Source of the DNA: Parasedimentitalea marina
GTDB lineage: Bacteria > Pseudomonadota > Alphaproteobacteria > Rhodobacterales > Rhodobacteraceae
Direction: 5' to 3'
Assembly (NCBI RefSeq): GCF_004006175.1
Contig: NZ_CP033219.1
Location: 1,612,001-1,676,000 of the forward strand
DNA length: 64,000 nucleotides
The translations under genes and the position numbers were made by a program. Within the stretch, counting starts at the first letter, position 1. Every line of letters starts with the position of its first letter. Shown in pieces: positions 44,143 to 51,111 of this stretch. The notes under the pieces are model-generated. The model was given only the letters and a program-made list of their open reading frames with translations. It did no database searches and was not told where the DNA came from.

Positions 44143-45798
44143 ATGTTGTCACGCCGCTCTTTTCTACTTTCGGCCAGTGCAATGGGCGCATTAGCTTTGC
44201 CAGCGTGCACGCCACCGCTTCAACCTCTCCCACCACCATCAGGTCTGCCTTATGTCAGCATCGACATTCATGCCCATATCTTCAACGCCACCGATATTCC
44301 GATCCCAGGTTTTCTTGATCAGGTTTTCCTCCGTTCTCCCGAAAGCCCCGTAGGAGGTAACTTCGCACCGCGTGCACTGATCCGGTTGGTAACAAAAATC
44401 CTGCTTCTCGCGGTGAGTACGGCGGATGAGGAACGCGACCGACTGCCACAACCAGCCAAGAGCGCCGCCGCATTGGTCGCGCAAGACAAGGCCATTCTTG
44501 CTCAGGGCGTCCGCAACTATGCCGCTATCGGGCAGGCAACTCTACGCGCCAACGACGTCCGTTTATCAGTTGACGTTAGTGAGGGTGCGCAGCTTCTTGG
44601 TGAGTTGAACCGGCTCGCAAACCGCGGCGTTTTTCTGCAGCGCAGCAGTGCTGACCTAGGTCTTGCCGTAGCTGATGCCGTTTTTGACGAACCCTCCCTT
44701 CCAGTTGTTGCCCTGCGGTCGACCGGCGGCGGCGGTGATCCCAGTCTCGCGCAGACCCTTCGCTGGGCGGTGCTTTTGACGCGTGACCGGCGCGATATTC
44801 TCGATACTCTGATCGGGTATTATGGATTGAGTGCCGGTGAGCAGGACGATAAATCGCGCGGAATTAGTGCCTTTTCTCCATCGCTTGTGGATTTCGAATA
44901 CTGGTTTACGGAAAAAGCCCAGGCCAGAATGAGCAGCCAGCAGGACCAGATTGACGTCATGTCACGCCTCGCTTTGCTGGAACGGCGTACGGTGCTCTTG
45001 AACTTTGCTCCCTTCTGCCCGCTCCGGGCGGCGATTGATGGCGATGGTGTGCATCGCCGCATCCGTAAAGCGATCCTCACGCAGGGATTTGTCGGGGTGA
45101 AAATTTATCCGCCAATGGGTTTCAAACCGATCGGAAACAGTAGCAATCAGAGGCTGATGGGCGGGTTTCGCAAAGCCCCTGGTGCCGGGATCGACCGCGA
45201 ACTGCGTAAAATGTATCGCTGGTGCAATGACAACGGTGTGCCGATCAAATCGCATGGGAACAACTCGCTGGCGGCGGGCGAATGCAGCGGCCAAAATGCC
45301 GCCCCTGATCTTTGGGCAAGGGTTTTGCACGACTATCGCGACTTGCGGGTCAACATCGCCCATTTCGGAGGGTTTGAAGAAATCACCTCGTCTGATGTAT
45401 GTGCGGATCCGCCACCATATGAAAAACGCGCTGCAGAGTTGATTGCCGAATATCCGAATGCCTATGTCGATCTAGGATATTGGAACGAGGTTGTCGGGAC
45501 AAGCCGCCCGGGGACTGAGATTTTGGAAGAGGTCAGAGCGCTGGTGGAACAGACTCCTGAGTTAGCCGAACGGATCATGTACGGCTCTGATTACACAATG
45601 ATTGGCAAGGAGAAGCAGTATAATGCCTATTTGCGTGACGTAGCCGCTGCCATTGACAGCATCAATGGGCTTTCGCGTGATGCGATCTTTGCGCTGAACC
45701 CGCAGCGCTATCTTGGGCTGAATGACCCGAATAACCCAACGCGGCAGCGGCTCGACGCCTTCTTTCCATCAGACCACCCGTACCACAGCCTGTTCTAG
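44143..45798 (+). CDS. Exported amidohydrolase-superfamily metal-dependent hydrolase
   Basis: A 551-residue protein with a twin-arginine-like lipoprotein signal (MLSRRSFLLSASAMGALALP followed by Ala-Cys), so probably lipid-anchored or periplasmic. Amidohydrolase TIM-barrel motifs: SIDIHAHIFN (His-x-His at the first strand), a later His in PIKSHGNN, another in NIAHFGGFEE, and the metal Asp in IMYGSDYTMIG. This is the Amidohydro_2 (decarboxylase/lactonase-like) pattern. A large helical insertion (about 75-230) is specific to this subgroup. Substrate unknown. GGGTGA precedes ATG at 44143. Confidence 0.85.
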   Translation: MLSRRSFLLSASAMGALALPACTPPLQPLPPPSGLPYVSIDIHAHIFNATDIPIPGFLDQVFLRSPESPVGGNFAPRALIRLVTKILLLAVSTADEERDRLPQPAKSAAALVAQDKAILAQGVRNYAAIGQATLRANDVRLSVDVSEGAQLLGELNRLANRGVFLQRSSADLGLAVADAVFDEPSLPVVALRSTGGGGDPSLAQTLRWAVLLTRDRRDILDTLIGYYGLSAGEQDDKSRGISAFSPSLVDFEYWFTEKAQARMSSQQDQIDVMSRLALLERRTVLLNFAPFCPLRAAIDGDGVHRRIRKAILTQGFVGVKIYPPMGFKPIGNSSNQRLMGGFRKAPGAGIDRELRKMYRWCNDNGVPIKSHGNNSLAAGECSGQNAAPDLWARVLHDYRDLRVNIAHFGGFEEITSSDVCADPPPYEKRAAELIAEYPNAYVDLGYWNEVVGTSRPGTEILEEVRALVEQTPELAERIMYGSDYTMIGKEKQYNAYLRDVAAAIDSINGLSRDAIFALNPQRYLGLNDPNNPTRQRLDAFFPSDHPYHSLF

Positions 45799-45890
45799 CC
45801 CCACACCTCGTTTCGTTTCTGCGCCTGTACTTCCTTATCCAAGATCGCGGTGTACTCCGAAGGCTTGCCCATTCCGATTGGCTTGGTCTC
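45795..45890 (-). pseudogene. C-terminal fragment of a host gene next to the Mu-like element
   Basis: On the minus strand an open stretch reads KPIGMGKPSEYTAILDKEVQ then AQKRNEVWG and a stop. Composition and spacing look like the natural C-terminus of a protein. No start or upstream part is present; the Mu-like element begins within about 60 bp. It may be the 3' remnant of a gene cut by insertion or deletion. The stop overlaps the stop of the amidohydrolase gene on the other strand. Confidence 0.35.
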
Positions 45891-45949
45891 ACGCCCCTGC
45901 TATTGCTCTGACGGCAAGGCAAAGGGCGAAAGCCATTACTCCAACCACT

Positions 45950-46369
45950 CTAGAGAAATCCAGCTGTGACCAGTTCGCGCTTGGCCCGCTCAACTGTGCG
46001 AACGTGACAGCCCAGGGACCGGGCAATTTTGCGATGCGGTTGGCGGCTGAGAAGCGCGGCTCGGAAGGCGGCCATTTTAAGGGCTCGGCTGGAATGCGGC
46101 CCAAGCGGGATTTGGATCCGCCCTGGACCATAGGTCTTGAACAGCCACTGTGTGATCTGGTCGCCAAGTTGCTCAGTTAGGATCGAACGCGCCAGGCTGT
46201 GCTGATGCGGAATGTTGGTTTCGGTACCGCCAAAGAGACCCGTCAGTTTCCAGACAGCGTCTGAGCCAAGGCAGTCTTCCAGCTCTTCCAGGATCTCAGG
46301 AACGGTCATTCCGAGATCGATCATTTCATCACAGGTCAATAGGTTCGGGGGGGCGTGTGTGTCTGGCAT
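45950..46369 (-). CDS. Mor/C-like transcription activator, second copy
   Basis: A 139-residue protein. The middle contains LFGGTETNIPHQHSLARSIL and a GPGRIQIPLG turn, like the Gly-Gly-x-x-x-x-Ile-Pro of Mor/C proteins. The C-terminal HTH reads HRKIARSLGCHVRTVERAKR. The HTH is clearly related to that of 46709-47104 (HxRTVERxxxEL). By position it corresponds to Mu C, the activator of late promoters, but no late genes follow. No strong ribosome site is seen before the ATG. Confidence 0.7.
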   Translation of the reverse strand: MPDTHAPPNLLTCDEMIDLGMTVPEILEELEDCLGSDAVWKLTGLFGGTETNIPHQHSLARSILTEQLGDQITQWLFKTYGPGRIQIPLGPHSSRALKMAAFRAALLSRQPHRKIARSLGCHVRTVERAKRELVTAGFL

Positions 46370-46708
46370 GGGATCTTGATGCCGACACTCGTCGGTGCGT
46401 ACCGCCCCGTCATGTGTCGGGATCAGGCCCTAAACGCGCTGGGCAAAATTTGCGGGCGGTTTTGCTAGATCTCTGTGGCGCGATATGCGGGCCGCTGAGG
46501 TCACTTTCCGCCTGAACGCTACTCCGGGGCGGAATTTATCACAAGCGCGTTGCTGCCCCGTTTAAGTGGTATTTAACGGCGATCCTCAGAACAGGTCCGG
46601 CCTTCCAAAGTCGGCTTGCTGGGGTGAGACACGAAGAATAGGCAATTTATTGCTCTTTAAACCCGCATAGGACTGAAATTCGGTGTGCGGACTGGGGGCG
46701 ACCAATAT
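46370..46708. other. Gap between the two Mor/C-like genes
   Basis: About 340 bp. By analogy with Mu this should contain the middle promoter activated by the Mor-like protein. CCGAC-ACTC-GTCGG (46385-46398 approximately) is a small inverted repeat near the start of the second activator gene. No gene seen. Confidence 0.4.
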
Positions 46709-47104
46709 CTACAGAAAAAGATCGGACTGCCGCAGATCTTTCGGGCAACGCAGTTCTGCGGACATGCGTTCCACAGTGCGGATGTGAACGTCGACTTCTG
46801 CGGCAATGATCGAATGGCTCACGCCCTGGTCCAGCAGCATGGCGATCCGCTGGCGGCGTCCAGTTTGCCCGCAGATGTTTCCGGCGGGCACCAGCATCTT
46901 GCCGCTGCCCAGCAGCTTGTAGAGCTTTTGGGCATTGGATTGCCCGACGATTTTCGACAACGAGCTGCCGGGGGCAGGGTCCTTGGCGATATAGATCTCG
47001 CGACCGCCACGCTGTTTGGCAAGGCGCACCGCAAGGTCGACGCTGATTTCATCAGCGATCAGCGCCAACACGCCGGGTAGATATGGCTTGAAGCCATCGC
47101 TCAC
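46709..47104 (-). CDS. Mor-like middle transcription activator
   Basis: A 131-residue protein with KQRGGREIYIAKDPAPGSSL (Mor/C-type Gly-Gly-x-Glu-Ile-Tyr-Ile) and a C-terminal HTH, IIAAEVDVHIRTVERMSAEL. The N-terminus VLALIADEISVDLAVRLA also follows the Mor layout. Its ATG overlaps the gemA stop by four bases, so it is translated with the early operon, as Mor is in Mu. The preceding genes and the HTH similarity with 45950-46369 support the call. Confidence 0.75.
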   Translation of the reverse strand: MSDGFKPYLPGVLALIADEISVDLAVRLAKQRGGREIYIAKDPAPGSSLSKIVGQSNAQKLYKLLGSGKMLVPAGNICGQTGRRQRIAMLLDQGVSHSIIAAEVDVHIRTVERMSAELRCPKDLRQSDLFL

Positions 47105-47556
47105 TTGCGATGCTCCGCCCAGTTAAAGTCGATACCAGCCCGCGCGCCCCAGGCTTTGAGCGCCTGGATCACGGCGTTGATCTGTTTGTGATCGCGTAAC
47201 ATGTCGATGTCGGCAGGCACCGAGCCCCAAATATTGCCAAACTGGTCTCGAACGAACTTATTCAGCCCGGCGCGGCTGGGGTCACGCAGCTCGCCTGCTT
47301 CGCCGAGCTTGGTCCAAAGCACATGCACCAAGCGCAGATCTGGACGCGAGGCGACTTTGTGCTTCTTCGCCCCCTTCGAAGAGGCGTTAAATCCGTCTTT
47401 CTTGAGCCGTTTAAGCACTTTTAAAAGGTCGGTATCATCCATGTCCTTCATGGATTTCTTGCCGGTCACAACAAGCTGCAGAGCGCGGCGGGCGTCACCG
47501 TCCAGGCCAAGTTCGCGACACCCGACGTGGATCTTTTGTTGCAGGGCGCGGGTCAT
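47101..47556 (-). CDS. gemA: GemA-like regulatory protein (Mu gp16, DUF1018)
   Basis: A 151-residue phage protein of the GemA/gp16 family: ALQQKIHVGCRELGLDGDAR at the start, repeated lysines in VLKRLKKDGFNASSKGAKKH, and the C-terminal INAVIQALKAWGARAGIDFN. In Mu, GemA alters host gene expression and DNA gyrase activity. The ATG overlaps the previous stop (ATGA) and its own end overlaps the Mor-like start, so the genes are tightly coupled. Confidence 0.85.
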   Translation of the reverse strand: MTRALQQKIHVGCRELGLDGDARRALQLVVTGKKSMKDMDDTDLLKVLKRLKKDGFNASSKGAKKHKVASRPDLRLVHVLWTKLGEAGELRDPSRAGLNKFVRDQFGNIWGSVPADIDMLRDHKQINAVIQALKAWGARAGIDFNWAEHRK

Positions 47557-47813
47557 GATTGGATGTCCTCGACATGCACAATGGGACCAACGGAATGGAG
47601 CGCCGTGATCCGGGCCAATCGGCGATCTGCACGTGCAGTTTCCTCGGCAGTAATGTCTGCAAGATCGGCGTCGGTCAGGCCAGCAACAGTGGCCTGTAGC
47701 CTGAGAACTGTCAGCCGACCTCCCAGGGTCATCGAGGCGCGGGTTTGACTGGTGGCGTAGGCGCTGAGGTTTTGACGCAGCTTCTGGCGGTAGTCGTCCT
47801 TAGACATGGGCAT
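47553..47813 (-). CDS. Small Mu-like early protein, unknown
   Basis: An 86-residue protein with a helical, Ala/Arg-rich sequence (DDYRQKLRQNLSAYATSQTR, ADLADITAEETARADRRLAR). I do not recognise a family. ATG at 47813 has GGAGGG at six bases; a second ATG two codons on is possible. It overlaps gemA by four bases. Confidence 0.7.
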   Translation of the reverse strand: MPMSKDDYRQKLRQNLSAYATSQTRASMTLGGRLTVLRLQATVAGLTDADLADITAEETARADRRLARITALHSVGPIVHVEDIQS

Positions 47814-47826
47814 TGAAGACCCTCCG

Positions 47827-48492
47827 TTATGCTTTGGCGAGATCAATGGTGATGTGCTTCCAGGGCTTGTCGGCGGCGTCGCGCTGGTGGCAGCGCACAT
47901 AGGTCGCCTTGCCGACAACATGCTCGGCGTCTTTGATGGCCCGCATTGCGCTCAGCCAACGGGTGTCATCGATATCCAGTTTGGTCAGTTTGACGATCTC
48001 AGCGCGGTTGATTTTGCCCTCTTTGTCGGTGTTGAAGGCGCTGGTGATTATGGCCTGAATTTCAATGCGAGAGGTCGCCGCCCACTCGATCATGCATTCG
48101 TCCACAAGCGCCTTGGCGATTTGCAACTCGGGGCCACAATCAATCTGATCAGCAACAGCGACCGAGACCTTGAAGCAGGTGTCGAAACTGAGAAGGGACT
48201 TGTTGCCTTTTGCGCCGCCAAGCGTTGCACCATACTCCTGAGCCAGCAGATCTTCATAGGCTTCGAGGTCATCGAATACGTGTTTTTTGAACCGGGCGAC
48301 CTGATCCTGCAGGGCGAGGGCATGGCCGATGATCTTACGGACGGTTTCATCCCGAAGCTGGTCCTGGGCTTTGACCAGATCCAGCGGAACCAATGCGCCC
48401 TTGCCGTTGCGCATGTGAGGGTCTCCGTCGACGTCGATGCGGCCGTCTGGGATCGCCGCAGGCTGGAATTGGCTGGAGGGCTGATTGGTCAA
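47827..48492 (-). CDS. DUF3164-family phage protein
   Basis: A 221-residue protein of a family common in Mu-like phage early operons. It has VPLDLVKAQDQLRDETVRKI near residue 35, a coiled middle (DDLEAYEDLLAQEYGATLGG) and KGNKSLLSFDTCFKVSVAVA, the family core. Function is not established; the position suggests DNA metabolism or host takeover. It overlaps the HTH gene start by four bases. Confidence 0.85.
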   Translation of the reverse strand: MTNQPSSQFQPAAIPDGRIDVDGDPHMRNGKGALVPLDLVKAQDQLRDETVRKIIGHALALQDQVARFKKHVFDDLEAYEDLLAQEYGATLGGAKGNKSLLSFDTCFKVSVAVADQIDCGPELQIAKALVDECMIEWAATSRIEIQAIITSAFNTDKEGKINRAEIVKLTKLDIDDTRWLSAMRAIKDAEHVVGKATYVRCHQRDAADKPWKHITIDLAKA

Positions 48493-49007
48493 TGGATTTG
48501 CTCCGGTTTGGGTGTTTCAGAGGGGTAAGACAGGATTGCGATGGGTTCGGGCTGCAGGTCAGAAAACCCGGCTTCCTCGGCCAACATTTGGAAATCGCAT
48601 GGGCTTACGACACCGGCGCATTGCGCCAGAATGCACCGGGCCTCGTATGTCTTGTAAAAGCTTCGAACCGTCATCACGGCCAGCGGCAGGTCATCGGCGC
48701 AGTCAAAACGGCCGGCCCGGATGGCATGGCGCAGCGCGATGCGTTCGGGGGTCTCTGGGGCGTCTCCAAGCGGGCGCAACAGGATGTTGGCATCGACCCC
48801 AAAGAAGCTGCAAATGCGGTCCAGCACGTCAGGCCGTGGAAAACTCTCACCGGTCAGATAGCGGTTGAACTGGTTCCGGCTAATGTTTGCTTTCTTGCAG
48901 ATCTGTGAGACCACCATACCATCAGTCAACTTGAGCAGATTTGCCGAAAGTTGATTGCGCAAGTCCTGCGGGCTTCGTTCAGGTGGGTTCGGTTCAGGAT
49001 TTTGCAT
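48489..49007 (-). CDS. XRE-family HTH protein of the Mu-like element
   Basis: A 172-residue protein with an N-terminal HTH (about 10-75) reading NISRNQFNRYLTGESFPRPD followed by VLDRICSFFGVDANILL. This is almost the same as in the chromosomal regulator at 15866-16663. The C-terminal half (RRAIRAGRFDC-like, PLAVMTVRSFYKTYEARCIL) is shorter and different. ATG at 49007 follows GGAGG. It is embedded in the early operon. Confidence 0.8.
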   Translation of the reverse strand: MQNPEPNPPERSPQDLRNQLSANLLKLTDGMVVSQICKKANISRNQFNRYLTGESFPRPDVLDRICSFFGVDANILLRPLGDAPETPERIALRHAIRAGRFDCADDLPLAVMTVRSFYKTYEARCILAQCAGVVSPCDFQMLAEEAGFSDLQPEPIAILSYPSETPKPEQIH

Positions 49008-49455
49008 CGGCAAACCTCCGGGATTTGAAGACAAGTTTGACGTCGGCGTTGGGCGTTGCTGTGTCCCTGGTGCCGCTGGATTTTGGGTCGTTGCGGGGGC
49101 ACTTCCGGCAAAACCGGGTCATCAGAACGCGCTGTGGGTCAGAGGAGGTGCCGCGTCGGATTTCATCGCGCCAATGCAGGCAGATCTCGGAGGCGATTTC
49201 ACCGATGGCCGGGCAGTCAATGTCGCCGCTGATGTAGATCTCGCGCACCCGCATGGCGACGTTGTCATAACTGCCCTGATAGCTCTTTCGAATAACCTGG
49301 CTAACGGCTGCGGCGCTGATACCAAGGCGGGCTGCAACCTTGTTCTGCGAGCTGCCGTCGCATTCGCGGATCAGGGTCATGATCCAGTCGGGGATCTCGT
49401 CGCCCCAGGCATCTTGCGCCACGATCTCGCGGTCGCTGATTATGAGGTTGCCCAT
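48994..49455 (-). CDS. Small HTH-containing Mu-like early protein
   Basis: A 153-residue protein. Residues about 15-60 include a helix-turn-helix (NKVAARLGISAAAVSQVIRK). The C-terminal part has a cysteine set (MTRFCRKCPRND) and a lysine/arginine-rich tail, so DNA binding is likely. The ATG has GAGGAGG directly upstream and overlaps the previous gene by 16 bases. Specific role unknown. Confidence 0.75.
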   Translation of the reverse strand: MGNLIISDREIVAQDAWGDEIPDWIMTLIRECDGSSQNKVAARLGISAAAVSQVIRKSYQGSYDNVAMRVREIYISGDIDCPAIGEIASEICLHWRDEIRRGTSSDPQRVLMTRFCRKCPRNDPKSSGTRDTATPNADVKLVFKSRRFADAKS

Positions 49456-50324
49456 GTGACCTCCTCCCCCTGGACATAGACAACACGGCCCTCGTTTGGG
49501 TCGACCACGACGGGAAGACGTTTAATCGTTGGGGGCAGGGGGCCAGTGTCGCGCACAAGGTGGTAGCGAACCGATTGCGCCGAGGTGCGGCCCCGGCGGC
49601 TGTCTTTCAGATACCCGGCCTTTTCCAATGTCGAGCAGTAACTGCGGATGCCCTTTTCCGAGAACTCGCCTTCAAACCCGGCAAAGGTCATCAGCATGTC
49701 CTCAACAGTGAACTTGTTTGCAGCCCGCATTGCCGTCCAGATCCTACCTTCCGTGGACAGGCGTTTGTCCTTGGCCCGGTTCATGATTTCCAAGGTTGAG
49801 AACGCGGTATAGTAGGGCTTGCCATTGTCATAACCGGCGGATCTGAGCAGGCCGGCGTTTTCCAAGGACCTCAAAAACAATGTGGTCTTGTTGTCCGGGG
49901 CGATCTTCTGCGCCAGGACAAGATCGCGGGTAAACCGGAGCTGCTGGCGCACAAAACTCCAAAGCTTTTTCTCTTCTGGCGTTTGCGGCGTCCAGGCCTG
50001 CACGGGCAGGGCCGTGTCGTGGAATGCGGAAATCTTGGAACCCAGCTTGTCAGAGCGCCATTGCGCATCCATAGCGCTGGTATCAATCAAAGCTGCATCG
50101 CCCGATAGGCTGGCCGGATCTTGCGCGGTGTAATAGCGAATGTTGCCCTTGCGCTGATAGAGTTTGACCAGGTTCAGGCGGGCCAGACTACGCAGGTAGT
50201 TGGTCCGCTTCCAATCCCCGGCAGCACAGAAGGCATCGACATCAGCGTGGGTGAACACCTGGCGCGATTGGATGAATTGCCAGATTTCCTGCTCATGTGC
50301 CCCGGATGGGGCGTGTGCGCTCAT
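49440..50324 (-). CDS. Winged-helix-like Mu-like early protein, unknown
   Basis: A 294-residue protein with repeated segments resembling winged helices: IWQFIQSRQVFTHADVDAFC with LRSLARLNLVKLYQRKGNIR, then FLRSLENAGLLRSAGYDNGK, then RSYCSTLEKAGYLKDSRRGR. I count three such units. No name can be given; a transposition accessory or regulatory role is plausible from its place right after MuB. ATGA overlap with the MuB stop. Confidence 0.75.
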   Translation of the reverse strand: MSAHAPSGAHEQEIWQFIQSRQVFTHADVDAFCAAGDWKRTNYLRSLARLNLVKLYQRKGNIRYYTAQDPASLSGDAALIDTSAMDAQWRSDKLGSKISAFHDTALPVQAWTPQTPEEKKLWSFVRQQLRFTRDLVLAQKIAPDNKTTLFLRSLENAGLLRSAGYDNGKPYYTAFSTLEIMNRAKDKRLSTEGRIWTAMRAANKFTVEDMLMTFAGFEGEFSEKGIRSYCSTLEKAGYLKDSRRGRTSAQSVRYHLVRDTGPLPPTIKRLPVVVDPNEGRVVYVQGEEVTWATS

Positions 50325-51063
50325 AGGGCACCCCCAACCGCTAGAAACTCATTCCCGGCGGGAAAGGGTTCCTTGCCCCAGTCCTTTAGGGTGACTTTCT
50401 GCATGTTCCAGGTGCGGGCCATGGTTCTGACATGGGCGATGCAGGTGCAAATCTCGCGCACCTTGCCACGTCTTTCCGAGACAATATGCTCCAGCAAATC
50501 TGGGGAGATTTCAACGCCACGGCCATAATACCCCGCAAGGGATTGGGCATCGTCCAGACTAGCCGGGTGAGCCGTGACCCGCTGCATGACACGGCTGGCG
50601 ATGGCAGTGTATTTGGCCAGTTTCGCCGGGAAGTCATAAGGGCCAATCAGGATCAGCGGCACGTCTGAGCGGTCATGCAAGAACCGGATACTGTCAATCA
50701 TCCGGGGTTTCAGGGCGTGGTCGGCCTCGTCAATGACCAGGGTGCGCCCAGCCTGGGCCAGGCTTTCCTGGGCGCGCATTTCCAGATAGGCGGTGGAGCC
50801 TTTCTCGCGGGCCCCAGCTCGTTCAGGATCTTCTCAAACAGGAACTTACTGGTGTAATTGTTGGTCAGCTGAATATGCAGGATATCCTGGTGCGCCGAGG
50901 CAAACATTGCGGCATGGGTTTTGCCCACTCCGGGTTCGCCGTGAAGGACACCGATGCCGGGCAGGCCTATGTCACGGTTTTCCAGCGTCTCTATCAGCGA
51001 GGCCAATAGGTAAACATTGGTGAGCGGCTTTACATATTCGCCGAGTTTTGTTCTCTGTAACAT
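50321..51063 (-). pseudogene. MuB-like transposition ATPase, frameshifted
   Basis: Two overlapping frames together make a MuB/AAA ATPase. The first part (from 51063) has GVLHGEPGVGKTHAAMF (Walker A, Lys48). The second part (to 50321) has RTLVIDEADHALKPRMIDSI (Walker B) and PLILIGPYDFPAKL. The join lies in the homopolymer GGGCCCC at 50809-50815, where one missing base explains the break: restoring it gives Gly-Ala-Arg-Glu-Lys-Gly-Ser-Thr-Ala-Tyr-Leu-Glu. MuB normally delivers target DNA to MuA and gives target immunity. A sequencing error at the homopolymer is possible. It lies 48 bp after the MuA gene. Confidence 0.85.
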
Positions 51064-51111
51064 TGGTACCTCTGCTTCTTAGGTGTGCCATTGGGACGGC
51101 GTTTTTGGCGA

